A stretch of DNA of 24,068 nt, taken from the IMG/VR virus record IMGVR_UViG_3300031753_000285, positions 1 through 24,068 of that record; one strand, 5' to 3'. Below are positions 12,923 through 20,508 of this stretch, piece by piece (position 1 is the first letter of the stretch; each line of letters starts with the position of its first letter). The translations under genes and the position numbers were made by a program. The DNA is from a virus. Below the pieces are notes generated by a model, which was not told the DNA's origin, made no database searches, and saw nothing but the letters and a program-made list of their open reading frames with translations.

Positions 12923-13111
12923 ATGGCAAAGAAGAGTGAAATAAGTGGGGGCAAAGGAGCGCCTGGGGAGCGGAGTGGGACACCTGGGAAGGCGCCGTTA
13001 CACGAGGGGCCGGCTGGAGCTGGGCCCCTTACGAAGAGCAAGTTTAACAAAGAGGACCGAGATAGCGTGAGTGAGAAGGAGCCTCAGAAGAGCCGCGGGG
13101 CGGGTGGATGA
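12923..13111 (+). CDS. Disordered basic Gly/Pro/Lys-rich protein, 62 aa
   Basis: A good Shine-Dalgarno (AAGGA, 7 nt before ATG) and an ATGA overlap with the next gene support coding. The sequence is low-complexity (MAKKSEISGGKGAPGERSGT ... GPAGAGPLTKSKFNKEDRD) with no fold expected. Unknown function. It is the last gene in the strongly purine-rich stretch. Confidence 0.52.
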   Translation: MAKKSEISGGKGAPGERSGTPGKAPLHEGPAGAGPLTKSKFNKEDRDSVSEKEPQKSRGAGG

Positions 13112-13596
13112 ATGCGCGAGATCTCTGGGGATTAGGCGCCGAGCCCATAGACATAACGGCAGCGACGCTTTTATGGAAAAGCCCTTGGTGGGCAAAGGCG
13201 CTTGAGTCGATGCAGGATATCCCTGTCAATGAGAGGACATTTATGCGGGCACTAGGAATACTTTACAGGGATTGCCGCAGGCGAGGGCAGGAGGAGGCTG
13301 GCGGTTTGCAAGAGTTTTGCGATCTGGCGACAATAGCGCGGAAGGTGCGCTGGAGATTTCCGAATGATCGGCCTGGATTCGGTCAGAAGTATTTGGGCAG
13401 GTTAAAGAGGAAACTTTCCTGTCTTGAATGGAACGCATCGATTTGCCGCTTTGAGCTCAAGCCATTTAGACCTCGGCAGCCGCGCAAAGCTCGCCACCTC
13501 CGTAAAGAGCCGGCCTTTAGAGAGCAACGCAAAGCGGTAAATCTTCAAAGGGAAATCGAGGTATCGAATTTAATTGCCAAGGCAATACAAGACTGA
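13108..13596 (+). CDS. Hypothetical protein, 162 aa
   Basis: ATGA overlap with the preceding gene. The N-terminal part has DIPVNERTFMRALGILYRDC, a possible helical DNA-binding-like segment, then a basic mid-section (ARKVRWRFPNDRPGFGQKYLGRLKRKL) and a very basic tail (RPRQPRKARHLRKEPAFREQRK). The size and charge suit a nucleic-acid-binding regulator. No family recognised. Confidence 0.66.
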   Translation: MNARDLWGLGAEPIDITAATLLWKSPWWAKALESMQDIPVNERTFMRALGILYRDCRRRGQEEAGGLQEFCDLATIARKVRWRFPNDRPGFGQKYLGRLKRKLSCLEWNASICRFELKPFRPRQPRKARHLRKEPAFREQRKAVNLQREIEVSNLIAKAIQD

Positions 13597-13631
13597 GGCT
13601 GGTGCAGGTGGATGAGATTGGAAGAGGCGAG

Positions 13632-13901
13632 ATGGACAGATGGTATACGTTGGTGGACTTCCTTGAAGAAGATGTCGAAAACGGACTCCTGATCTCGATG
13701 AGTATCTGGTCTTTCCCAGTTGGGCGGCAGGATAATTTATCCGTTAAGCGCATCATTACCGATGTCGAAATCCAGCAAGCCAAGTTGGACGTCGTGACGT
13801 CCACGATCGAGAAGATGTTGGTGGAGTTATTCCGCACTCACAGAGCCGCCATTGTGTTAAAGGCTAGAGACGAAGCACGAGCGCCGACGAGAGCGACCTA
13901 A
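13632..13901 (+). CDS. Hypothetical protein, 89 aa
   Basis: I chose ATG 13632 (MDRWYTLVDFLEEDVENGLL) with GAGG 5 nt upstream; a GTG start at 13602 would add 10 residues. Acidic N-terminal helix, a short beta region (SMSIWSFPVGRQDNLSVKRI), then a helical C-terminus (EIQQAKLDVVTSTIEKMLVELFRTHRAAIVLKARDEAR). No known motif. It is followed 3 nt later by the zinc-ribbon gene. Confidence 0.58.
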   Translation: MDRWYTLVDFLEEDVENGLLISMSIWSFPVGRQDNLSVKRIITDVEIQQAKLDVVTSTIEKMLVELFRTHRAAIVLKARDEARAPTRAT

Positions 13902-13904
13902 TTT

Positions 13905-14357
13905 ATGAGAGAATCAAAAGAGTGCCTGGAATGCGGTGGGATCTATTTCCGGGCTGAGAACGTGAGCGAGGCGCAGTGGGACGCGCGGAAGTACTGCAGC
14001 AACTCATGTGGGGGCAAAGCGCTGGTGAAACGGATGCGGGCAGCGATAAAAAGCGCAGAAGAGGAAGTGATTAGCCCAGGCGAATTGCCCGCATCGGCCA
14101 CGGCGGATCCTCCGGAGACTGGCAGGCTGCCGATCAGGAGGGACTTACGGATCGTGCGGGTGGGCCCGAACCCGCGGACGGTGACGTGCGAGTATTTTGA
14201 ATTGGCCCAGCGGCGCACCTGCACGGTGCTGGTCAAGCGCAACGACAAGTATGTGCGCGGGATGCGTTTTGCGCTTGAGGAGCCTGTGGGGGAGCTGGAG
14301 TTTGCGCGTCCGTGGGTGTACAGCGGGCCGGCGCCCAGAAGGAGAGGACGGTGGTGA
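13905..14357 (+). CDS. Zinc-ribbon protein, 150 aa
   Basis: C7-x2-C10 and C31-x3-C35 (CLECGGIYF ... KYCSNSCGGKAL) form a treble-clef/zinc-ribbon knuckle of the type seen in many small phage proteins. A long linker then leads to a beta-rich Arg-containing domain (PNPRTVTCEYFELAQRRTCTVLVKRNDKYVRGMRF). Likely a DNA- or RNA-binding accessory protein; role unknown. The end overlaps the next gene as GTGGTGA. Confidence 0.74.
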   Translation: MRESKECLECGGIYFRAENVSEAQWDARKYCSNSCGGKALVKRMRAAIKSAEEEVISPGELPASATADPPETGRLPIRRDLRIVRVGPNPRTVTCEYFELAQRRTCTVLVKRNDKYVRGMRFALEEPVGELEFARPWVYSGPAPRRRGRW

Positions 14358-14551
14358 GCACGCTCGACGATGATTTGGGCAGAGTAGCCTACACGGCGTA
14401 CTGTGAGCGGCAGGGATGGAAGAGTTTCTCGGGTGATCAGTTACCAAGCTGGGACGAAGTTAGGCTGGATATAAAGCTAGCGTGGATCGCGGCTGCGGTA
14501 TCGGCAGTGGAACATTGGAGGATTCACGGGGCGGCGGAGGCGAACGCCTGA
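14354..14551 (+). CDS. Small phage protein, 65 aa
   Basis: Starts at GTG 14354 in a GTGA overlap with the zinc-ribbon gene. Pattern VAYTAYCERQGWKSFSGDQLPSWDEVRLDIKLAWIAAAVSAVEHW matches a small uncharacterised protein type frequent in phage genomes (AY.AY...G...G..LP.W..L...I..AW.AAA.AV). One compact helical domain; role unknown. Confidence 0.68.
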   Translation: MSTLDDDLGRVAYTAYCERQGWKSFSGDQLPSWDEVRLDIKLAWIAAAVSAVEHWRIHGAAEANA

Positions 14552-14572
14552 AGAGGGTTCTCCGTTAAAAGC

Positions 14573-14920
14573 ATGATTTGGGGTAAAGATCCGGAAGGTA
14601 AATTTATCGCCATCGTCGGGAGGGAGTGCCTTATAACGCTCGAACCCCGTCCGCACTATTGCGACCGTGGAAACTGGATCGCTAAGCTCTTCCCGACCGG
14701 CAGCACTTTGCTCCGGGATATCGACGAGGCGGATGGCTGGCCCCGGTACTACTTCGACGCGGACCGGGCTAAAGCGGAGATCGAGGCCTGGCTTATCAGA
14801 AGGGGGCAAGTCGTCACGCCGGGATCCGCCGGGGCGAATCAGTCCGGACCCGGCTCGGGGGTGGCTGGCGGCTCGAGGGGCTCGGCTTCGCGCAGAGTTT
14901 CGAGCGAGCCGATGAGGTAA
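14573..14920 (+). CDS. Hypothetical protein, 115 aa
   Basis: The first ~80 residues look like a small folded domain (GKDPEGKFIAIVGRECLITLEPRPHYCDRGNWIAKLF ... DGWPRYYFDADRAKAEIEAWLIRR). The last ~35 are low-complexity Gly/Ser and lie antisense to the end of the minus-strand 108-aa gene (82-nt tail-to-tail overlap), so that tail may be a read-through extension. Unknown function. It is the last gene of the rightward block. Confidence 0.6.
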   Translation: MIWGKDPEGKFIAIVGRECLITLEPRPHYCDRGNWIAKLFPTGSTLLRDIDEADGWPRYYFDADRAKAEIEAWLIRRGQVVTPGSAGANQSGPGSGVAGGSRGSASRRVSSEPMR

Positions 14921-15165
14921 TCGGCATAGGCGACCCAACCCTGGTAATAACTGACCTTGCCCGGGCTATCAAAGACTGCGTCGTTGCGCAGCATGCTTTC
15001 GGCTTTGTATTTTGCCTCGATTAAGACCTGGGTGATAGCGGCCCACTGGCGCTGGTTTATCTCGCGCAATACGCTGGGTAACGTATCGGGCTTTAACTCG
15101 GGCGCCTCAAGGATGCGGACCACCGGGACAGCGGGAGAACTAGCGTTTTTTTGGAGCGCCGGCAC
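14839..15165 (-). CDS. Hypothetical protein, 108 aa; last gene of the leftward virion block
   Basis: GTG start 15165 overlapping the 49-aa gene by 26 nt. The central part is helical (LPSVLREINQRQWAAITQVLIEAKYKAESMLRND) with YYQGWVAYADYLIGSLETLRE; the C-terminus is Pro/Glu-rich (EPLEPPATPEPGPD). It resembles small helical head/tail accessory proteins in general shape only. Its 3' end overlaps the convergent 115-aa gene. Confidence 0.6.
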   Translation of the reverse strand: MPALQKNASSPAVPVVRILEAPELKPDTLPSVLREINQRQWAAITQVLIEAKYKAESMLRNDAVFDSPGKVSYYQGWVAYADYLIGSLETLREAEPLEPPATPEPGPD

Positions 15166-15289
15166 TTGGTTTTAAGGGTTGCGGGTTGAGAGGTGGAACG
15201 CCCATGTAAGTCGGTATCTGGACCTGGGTAGAGATGTCCTGGCGCCAGAACCAGCGGAACCCATAGAGGATATTTCCTTTGATCGGCAT
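15140..15289 (-). CDS. Small protein, 49 aa
   Basis: ATG 15289 (MPIKGNILYGFRWFWRQDIS) lies 1 nt after the stop of the 54-aa gene, and the protein ends PPLNPQPLKPSAGAPKKR. Aromatic-rich start, Pro/Lys-rich tail. No known family. Translation is probably coupled to its upstream neighbour. Confidence 0.48.
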   Translation of the reverse strand: MPIKGNILYGFRWFWRQDISTQVQIPTYMGVPPLNPQPLKPSAGAPKKR

Positions 15290-15290
15290 G

Positions 15291-15455
15291 CTAGCGAAAC
15301 AAGAGCCAGAACAGCTTGAGCCATGAGAAATCATGTCGCTCGGTAGGCCAGGTGAAAATGATGCGATCGAGGTCTATCCGCCGCGGCGGATCCGCAGGCT
15401 CACCTGCCGGGACCGGATCGCATCCGCCGCGGCGGATAGAATCGGATTTGCTCAT
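15291..15455 (-). CDS. Small protein, 54 aa, carrying the palindromic repeat pair
   Basis: ATG 15455 lies 1 nt after the IPT/TIG gene stop (TAAAATG). It reads MSKSDSIRRGG ... DPPRRIDLDRIIFTW and ends DFSWLKLFWLLFR, a short hydrophobic end. More than a third of the gene is the inverted pair of 16-bp palindromes (15374-15439), present in frame (SIRRGG and PPRRID). The ancestral protein may have been shorter; expression is unproven. Confidence 0.48.
   Translation of the reverse strand: MSKSDSIRRGGCDPVPAGEPADPPRRIDLDRIIFTWPTERHDFSWLKLFWLLFR
15374..15439. repeat. Inverted pair of perfect 16-bp palindromes
   Basis: ATCCGCCGCGGCGGAT at 15376-15391 and 15422-15437, in an inverted-repeat context of 19 bp per arm (TCTATCC... 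and ...GGATAGA), 30 bp apart. A TGCGATC / GATCGCA pair is also present around and inside it. Each palindrome can form its own hairpin or pair with the other. Same element as in recT (6999-7014). Confidence 0.9.
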
Positions 15456-15456
15456 T

Positions 15457-15870
15457 TTAGGTTGCCGTGAAATCCATCGCATTGCTCACTTGCCCGTCAG
15501 GGTTCTTGACGCTCACACCCAACGTGCCAGGCTGGGCGATATTAACCGCCTCGACCAGCACGGAGAGCTCGGTTGGGGTGATGCTCGAGGGAATTAAACC
15601 GTAGGCGCTGCCAATGTTGACGCTCGCCAGAGAATCGAAATCGGTGCCGGTGAGGCCCAGGGTGATATCGGTGTTGGCTGGGCCGGTATCCGGAGCGAGC
15701 GCCGTGAGGACAGGTGTGGGCAACGCCGGGAACCCGCCGGCCGCGCCGAGGTCGTAAAGCGCCTGCATCCATTGCAGAAAGCCGTGGTCACCTTGCCACC
15801 TATTCGGGCAGCCTGACATGAACTTGATGAACCTAGGATCGTCGAGCGGAAGTGCTGATTTAGTGCTCAT
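15457..15870 (-). CDS. IPT/TIG-domain virion protein, 137 aa
   Basis: The N-terminal ~50 residues (DDPRFIKFMSGCPNRWQGDHGFLQWMQALYDLG) form a small helical anchor. Residues ~52-135 are an Ig-like IPT/TIG domain (PVLTALAPDTGPANTDITLGLTGTDFDSLASVNIG ... VKNPDGQVSNAMDF), with the family's P.I..L.P..G....D..L...G..F pattern and final NPDGQ turn. Such domains decorate phage heads or tails and bind surfaces weakly. The start overlaps the 105-aa gene by 4 nt (ATGA). Confidence 0.76.
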   Translation of the reverse strand: MSTKSALPLDDPRFIKFMSGCPNRWQGDHGFLQWMQALYDLGAAGGFPALPTPVLTALAPDTGPANTDITLGLTGTDFDSLASVNIGSAYGLIPSSITPTELSVLVEAVNIAQPGTLGVSVKNPDGQVSNAMDFTAT

Positions 15871-16184
15871 ATTTGAATCGCTTCTTTGAGTGCAGTTTTA
15901 AGTTTGGCGATCGCCTCGCGCAGGTCGCTGCCTTTGTAAGGATCAGCCATCAAGAGGCGCAGCTTGGGCCCATAGTTCAACAACGGCTCACCATGCCCAA
16001 TCTGCTGGATCGAAATCTCGTAGTCACCGAGCGAAGGACAAGTGCAACTCTGGATCCAGTACGGAGTGCCGATGTATTGCTGGCCGCCGCCCCATGTCTG
16101 AGGGAACTGGGGGGAGCAGTTCAGCGTCGCCTGCGCGTTTTGCTTGACGCGCTGAAGCTCTAATTCATATGTCTGGCCGTTCAT
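15867..16184 (-). CDS. Hypothetical virion-region protein, 105 aa
   Basis: ATGA overlaps on both sides. N-terminal Gln-rich stretch (YELELQRVKQNAQATLNCSPQF), CTCPSLG, and a helical end (SDLREAIAKLKTALKEAIQI). No family recognised. Position after the portal and before the IPT/TIG gene suggests a head-associated component. Confidence 0.66.
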   Translation of the reverse strand: MNGQTYELELQRVKQNAQATLNCSPQFPQTWGGGQQYIGTPYWIQSCTCPSLGDYEISIQQIGHGEPLLNYGPKLRLLMADPYKGSDLREAIAKLKTALKEAIQI

Positions 16185-16426
16185 CGTCTACTGCGCCGGA
16201 TATCGAGGTCGCTGGTCGGATGCTTGCCGCTGGAGGTAACCGGCCCACGCTTGTGTGAGGGTGTCGAGGATAGTTCGCTGGTGGGATGCGCCTCGGGTTC
16301 TTTGGCCTGTTCCTGCCGTTTGCTTTGAGTCGCCTCCTGAAATTCGGGCGGGCTAGGTTCTAGTTCATCGGGCTCGAGCGGTGTTCCTGGCTCGGCCGGT
16401 CCCTGGTTATCTTTGTTTTGGTCCAT
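16181..16426 (-). CDS. Disordered Pro/Glu-rich protein, 81 aa
   Basis: A perfect Shine-Dalgarno (AGGAGG) lies 11 nt before ATG 16426. The first ~50 residues are acidic and Pro-rich (MDQNKDNQGPAEPGTPLEPD), the end is basic (SDLDIRRSRR). No fold expected. Its position right after the portal suggests an assembly-time helper or head-internal protein, but the scaffold-type gene is elsewhere (20632). Role open. Confidence 0.62.
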   Translation of the reverse strand: MDQNKDNQGPAEPGTPLEPDELEPSPPEFQEATQSKRQEQAKEPEAHPTSELSSTPSHKRGPVTSSGKHPTSDLDIRRSRR

Positions 16427-16440
16427 TTTTTGTTCTCCTC

Positions 16441-16456
16441 CTATATATATATATAG
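16441..16456. repeat. CTATATATATATATAG palindrome between portal and next gene
   Basis: A simple (TA)n palindrome fills the gap between the portal stop and the strong Shine-Dalgarno of the 81-aa gene. A shorter version (CTATATATATAG, 19484-19495) lies inside the large terminase gene. It may be a structural spacer or weak promoter -10 region. Confidence 0.8.
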
Positions 16457-18706
16457 TCATTGTGCGCCGCCTCCCCCTGCGTTGCCGGCACCACCACCAC
16501 CCATGAGTGTGCTCTGAGGCGCGGGTGCTGGCCCGGTCCCGGTAAGCGACTGAGTCGGACCTGGGGGCACACCGAGTTTCCCGGTGACGGCATTCTGCTG
16601 CTGCGTGACCTGGAATTGGAGGTTTTTCATGCGCCGATCCAGAATCTGCATAGCAATCGGGTTCTGGCGCAGCGCATTGATGTAGCCTTGCTGCTGCAGG
16701 GTGTTCTGGATCACCTGTAACCGCAATTGCGCGTTTTGGCCCGAGGTGTACATGGGCGGCTCAATGCCGTCCGCTATCTTCGATAACTGATCCTGTTCAT
16801 CGTTGATTTCCTGCTGGCTGACCGCGGCCTGCGGCTGGATAAGCTGCCGCGCCAAGGCCGGATCTAGGGCTCGGGCTGCGTATTGGGTCAAGCCGGCCCG
16901 GTCGATCACGCCGGCTGCGTCAGTGGCCACTAACATCTGCTGAATCAACTGCAGTTTCTGCAAGACGTTCTCCTGGTTGAGATCTTTGGCGTCATACTCG
17001 AGCACCAGGTTCAGGTTGCGCTGGATCGATTGCCGGTCACGCTGCGGAACGGCGAGTTGGTCGCCTGAAGCGTTCATCCAGATCTCATCGGGCAGGTACT
17101 GCTGGCAAAGCTGATAGATCTGGACATGCACCATGCGCAGCTCGCCCAGCCAGTTGTCAATCAGGCGCTGCTGTTTGCGCAGGGCTTTGTTCGGATCGAC
17201 TCCCTCCATGTTTTTGCCGAAATAAGTGTAGGTATCCTGCCGGATACTGGTCTCAGTCTGGTAAGTAGTCTGATCGATCGGTGGAGGCTGTAGCCACGAT
17301 AGTTCTCCGGGTCGCATTACGCCCAATTGCGCGCGCGGCCCGAGCTTATACTGTTGTTTGCCGCGGCCCAGCGGCACCTGTAATGGCGGGATCGTGCAGA
17401 GCGCGGTGCGATCGTTACGGGAATCTTTCTGGAATTTAATCTCTGCCTGGGCCGTCATCGCGATATCGCCTACACCGCGGCTTTCCAGGGTCGAACGCGA
17501 ACGGCGCTCGCGCTGACACAAAACGAACGGGAATTTGCCGTGCGCATAGGGCAACGGCAACTGGCGCCCGATCAGCTCGAAGTTCGGATGGAATATATTG
17601 ACCAGCGTCTGGCGCCGGTTTTTATCGTCTTGCCCTCGGTAGAAACCGTAATAGACCTCGCAGAGCTCTTTCATCTCGTCGACGTAGAGCCGGTCCCTGA
17701 ACCGGAACAGGGTCTGCATGCCTAGATTAAGAAGGGCACTGCTCCCGGCACGTTCGAGAATCTCGGTCGTAAATTTCGGATCCCAATTCTCGTAGCGGCT
17801 GCGATCGATTACCGTCGATTTGGGGATGACGTCACGGCGCACGATCCAAGGCAGCCGCTGGAGATCGTAGGTGTTGCGGAAAAAGAAGATGTCCTGGTAG
17901 GTGCGGTATGCGGTCACGCACGGGCGGTTCTCTTTAATATAGGGTTTGTCGTAAGAGAAGCTCCCGGTGCGCATCAGGCTCATGAGAGCTTCCTGCGGGT
18001 TGCGCACGCTCATGTCGGTCGTGTAGGGAGTCGGTTTGGGAGGTGGCCCAACCGAGCGGGTAGTTGGGTCTAGCACCTCTTCAGGGGTCTGCGGCGGGCT
18101 GGCCAGGTCCGGGAAATATTGGGCCAGCATCTGCGCGGCTTGCGCGATATCGGTCTGTGACAGGCGCCTGGCGTTGCGCATCAGGTACTCGAGGAACGCC
18201 TGCAGTTGCGGGTCCATCTGCGCCATTTGCATCAGATCCTGCATGCCGACTGTCGTCACCTCCGAGTCAAAATCCAGATACCAGTCGATCCCGATGACGC
18301 TCGAGCCGTAGTGCTGGCGCCACTGGGCTGCCAACTCTTTTTCCCGGTCCATCTCTTCAGCCATCATGTTGCGCAAGACCCAGTCGAGCACGGCCGTCGT
18401 TGCGCTGGACTGCTCCTGGTAGGTCGAATTGCTCGGCAAGGTCTGCATGTGGCAGTTCTTGTCCGCAGTGCGCATGATGTCGACGTCGTCGATCACTAGG
18501 TCGTCGATGAAATACGGGCGGATGTCGGAGGCGCCTTCCCACGGGAAAACCTCTTTGCCGGTGTTCGCGCTCCATTTGCGACCGTCGTAGGTCTGGCCCG
18601 CCCAACGGCAGTAGCGGGTATCGTCGAGGGTAGATATAAAGGAGATGTACGAGCTCGCCTCAGTCAGAGCCCACGTGAAGGAACGTTTGACTTCCGAAAA
18701 ATTAAT
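16457..18706 (-). CDS. Portal protein, apparent ATT start
   Basis: 749 codons from ATT 18706, or 679 aa if only GTG 18496 is accepted. The 70 extra upstream codons clearly belong to the protein: a helical start (NFSEVKRSFTWALTEAS), then DTRYCRWAGQTYDGRKWS and VFPWEGASDIRPYFIDDLVID, the usual portal N-terminus. GGAGG (18714-18718) sits 7 nt before ATT, the optimal distance. The body has the long helical/wing pattern and Gln-rich C-terminal barrel helices, ending in a Gly/Pro-rich tail (GGGGAGNAGGGGAQ). The dodecameric portal is the DNA entry and exit ring of the head. It lies after TerL and a 2-TM gene, as in many tailed phages. Confidence 0.87.
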   Translation of the reverse strand: MNFSEVKRSFTWALTEASSYISFISTLDDTRYCRWAGQTYDGRKWSANTGKEVFPWEGASDIRPYFIDDLVIDDVDIMRTADKNCHMQTLPSNSTYQEQSSATTAVLDWVLRNMMAEEMDREKELAAQWRQHYGSSVIGIDWYLDFDSEVTTVGMQDLMQMAQMDPQLQAFLEYLMRNARRLSQTDIAQAAQMLAQYFPDLASPPQTPEEVLDPTTRSVGPPPKPTPYTTDMSVRNPQEALMSLMRTGSFSYDKPYIKENRPCVTAYRTYQDIFFFRNTYDLQRLPWIVRRDVIPKSTVIDRSRYENWDPKFTTEILERAGSSALLNLGMQTLFRFRDRLYVDEMKELCEVYYGFYRGQDDKNRRQTLVNIFHPNFELIGRQLPLPYAHGKFPFVLCQRERRSRSTLESRGVGDIAMTAQAEIKFQKDSRNDRTALCTIPPLQVPLGRGKQQYKLGPRAQLGVMRPGELSWLQPPPIDQTTYQTETSIRQDTYTYFGKNMEGVDPNKALRKQQRLIDNWLGELRMVHVQIYQLCQQYLPDEIWMNASGDQLAVPQRDRQSIQRNLNLVLEYDAKDLNQENVLQKLQLIQQMLVATDAAGVIDRAGLTQYAARALDPALARQLIQPQAAVSQQEINDEQDQLSKIADGIEPPMYTSGQNAQLRLQVIQNTLQQQGYINALRQNPIAMQILDRRMKNLQFQVTQQQNAVTGKLGVPPGPTQSLTGTGPAPAPQSTLMGGGGAGNAGGGGAQ

Positions 18707-18724
18707 TTTCAGTCCTCCATTTCA

Positions 18725-18916
18725 TCAGACTCGGATATTAGCCAGCGGCAAGAGCAACCAAATAAGAATCAGCACGAAAATCAGTATGACAATAAAGCGT
18801 GCGATCTGGGCGAACGGCGCGGGCATCGGCAAGTAGTTCAAAGCCCACCAAATCAGCCCAAAGATCAGCCCCAGGATCAGGATCACGATCAGGATATGGA
18901 TCAGGGCCGGGATCAT
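18725..18916 (-). CDS. Two-TM membrane protein, possible holin
   Basis: 63 aa: two hydrophobic segments, residues ~3-28 (PALIHILIVILILGLIFGLIW) and ~38-60 (IARFIVILIFVLILIWLLLPL), linked by LNYLPMPAPFAQ. This type (LP.PAPFAQ..R between two helices) recurs in phage genomes as an unnamed membrane protein. Two TMs and small size fit a class II holin, but no endolysin is in the window. It overlaps terL as ATGA. Confidence 0.7.
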   Translation of the reverse strand: MIPALIHILIVILILGLIFGLIWWALNYLPMPAPFAQIARFIVILIFVLILIWLLLPLANIRV

Positions 18917-20508
18917 AAAGGATCGGCTCCGATCGGATCAACCAGTTGCAAACTCCTGCCCACGTCGCACAGACCGGCAATAGCCATCCAACGGACGCAA
19001 TCGACTGGGTCTTTACAGGCGCCCAGTTTCTCGTCGCGTCCAGTCCAGACTTTGAGGGAAAAGATCACTGCCTTGCACTCGCTCGAGATGAAAAGCTTCG
19101 GCTCTTTACCATTGTCAGGGTCAAAATCCAATAACGAATTAATCAGAGAGACTCCTTCCTCGATCGGATCCAGCGGCGCCGGCGCAAACGGCAGATCCAA
19201 TAACGAGCACTCTTCGATCATCGTCGTAGCGGCATCGCTTTTGAGGTTTGGCGTGTTGCCGAAACGCGAGTCCATCCAGCGGCAAATGATCTCTTCGCGC
19301 TCTTTTCCATTGCCGTTCTGGTGTGTTTCGACTCGTTCGATTTCTGTGGCATAACGTTCTAAACCCCAACCGTAGGAACTTTGCGCCTGGCCCGCGCGCC
19401 CATCGCTTTTGCGCCCGTCCGATTCGGCCCATGGACCAGGGTCACCGACACCGGGGATGTAAACGCCTTCGCACGGCCACTCTCTATATATATAGTGGCG
19501 ATCTCGAGCGTCGACGAGTACCCAGATTTGAAACCAGTTGCGCGCACTGGCCGGATCGACAAAGTGATAGCGGCTGCCTTCCTTCGGGATTTTTTCGGGC
19601 TCAATAACATGAATTCCTTCGCGGAATTTCGGGAACCTGGCCAGGATCGCTCGAGTTGGAATCCCGTAAGCGCGCGTCTTAATTTCGTTTTTCGGCGCGC
19701 CGGCCAGCGTCTTTTTCATCGTTTCATAGCCGCCGAACGGATTGTCGATCGAATGGAAAAAAACGACGCTCGAGCCTCGCCTGACGCAGCGCTGCACTTT
19801 GGGCACATCAGCGCCCAATAGTTCCGCGTGAGCCGATTTGATCGTCTTGGCGCCGTCCAGAAACTCTTTGACCGTGGGACTGTATCCCTCGATCGGCGTG
19901 AAGGTGATTATGAGCAGGCCAGCCCGAGTTATCAGCCGGTAACGCAAGGTTTCAACCAGGGAGAGTGGCACTAGCTCATCGCACCAGATCAAATCGCAGT
20001 CGCCACCTTCAACGTTGATGTCTTCCTGGGAATAGTTCCGGAACACGCATTCGCTGCCGTTGGGGAAAATGAACTTGTTTTCCGAGAATCCGTTTTTTTG
20101 CGTGTAGCTGATGTTTGTTACCTGGCCTTTTTTTAACCCTTTGTATTCAGGCGGGATGTACTTGAAAACGATCGGTTGTTGCATCTCGATCGAGTTCGCT
20201 TCGGTGTTTTGCAGGCACCAAACGCGTCGTTTTTCGCCTGCCTCCATGATCTCAACGGCTTTGCGACCGGCGTATTCGCTTTTACTAGCCCGGTTGCCGC
20301 CCAGAATGAGCACTTCGCGCTGGCCGGCCGCCAGTTCCTCCTCAACCAGTTTCCAAACCGGCGGATGGTATCCGTAGTGCCATGGATCGGTCAGTTCCAG
20401 CTCGATCAACTCGTTGCGTTTGAGTAAATAGTCTTTGACACGTTCGGGGTCCGCAACGCTGTCCTCGAACGAGGGCAACGGATAGACTGGATGCGCCAGA
20501 ATCTTCAT
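18913..20508 (-). CDS. terL: Terminase large subunit
   Basis: 531 aa. ATPase domain: Walker A GGNRASKS (70-77), Walker B LIWCDE (173-178), then a coupling-motif-like ITFTPIEGYSPT. C-terminal RNase-H-like nuclease: D318 (HFVDPAS), D413 (CRWMDSRFG) and a late Asp (D500/D503, CKDPVDCVRW). It docks on the portal and pumps and cuts DNA during packaging. It starts at ATG 20508 beside the divergent intergenic region and is first in the leftward terL-2TM-portal unit. Length and motif order are normal. Confidence 0.95.
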   Translation of the reverse strand: MKILAHPVYPLPSFEDSVADPERVKDYLLKRNELIELELTDPWHYGYHPPVWKLVEEELAAGQREVLILGGNRASKSEYAGRKAVEIMEAGEKRRVWCLQNTEANSIEMQQPIVFKYIPPEYKGLKKGQVTNISYTQKNGFSENKFIFPNGSECVFRNYSQEDINVEGGDCDLIWCDELVPLSLVETLRYRLITRAGLLIITFTPIEGYSPTVKEFLDGAKTIKSAHAELLGADVPKVQRCVRRGSSVVFFHSIDNPFGGYETMKKTLAGAPKNEIKTRAYGIPTRAILARFPKFREGIHVIEPEKIPKEGSRYHFVDPASARNWFQIWVLVDARDRHYIYREWPCEGVYIPGVGDPGPWAESDGRKSDGRAGQAQSSYGWGLERYATEIERVETHQNGNGKEREEIICRWMDSRFGNTPNLKSDAATTMIEECSLLDLPFAPAPLDPIEEGVSLINSLLDFDPDNGKEPKLFISSECKAVIFSLKVWTGRDEKLGACKDPVDCVRWMAIAGLCDVGRSLQLVDPIGADPL

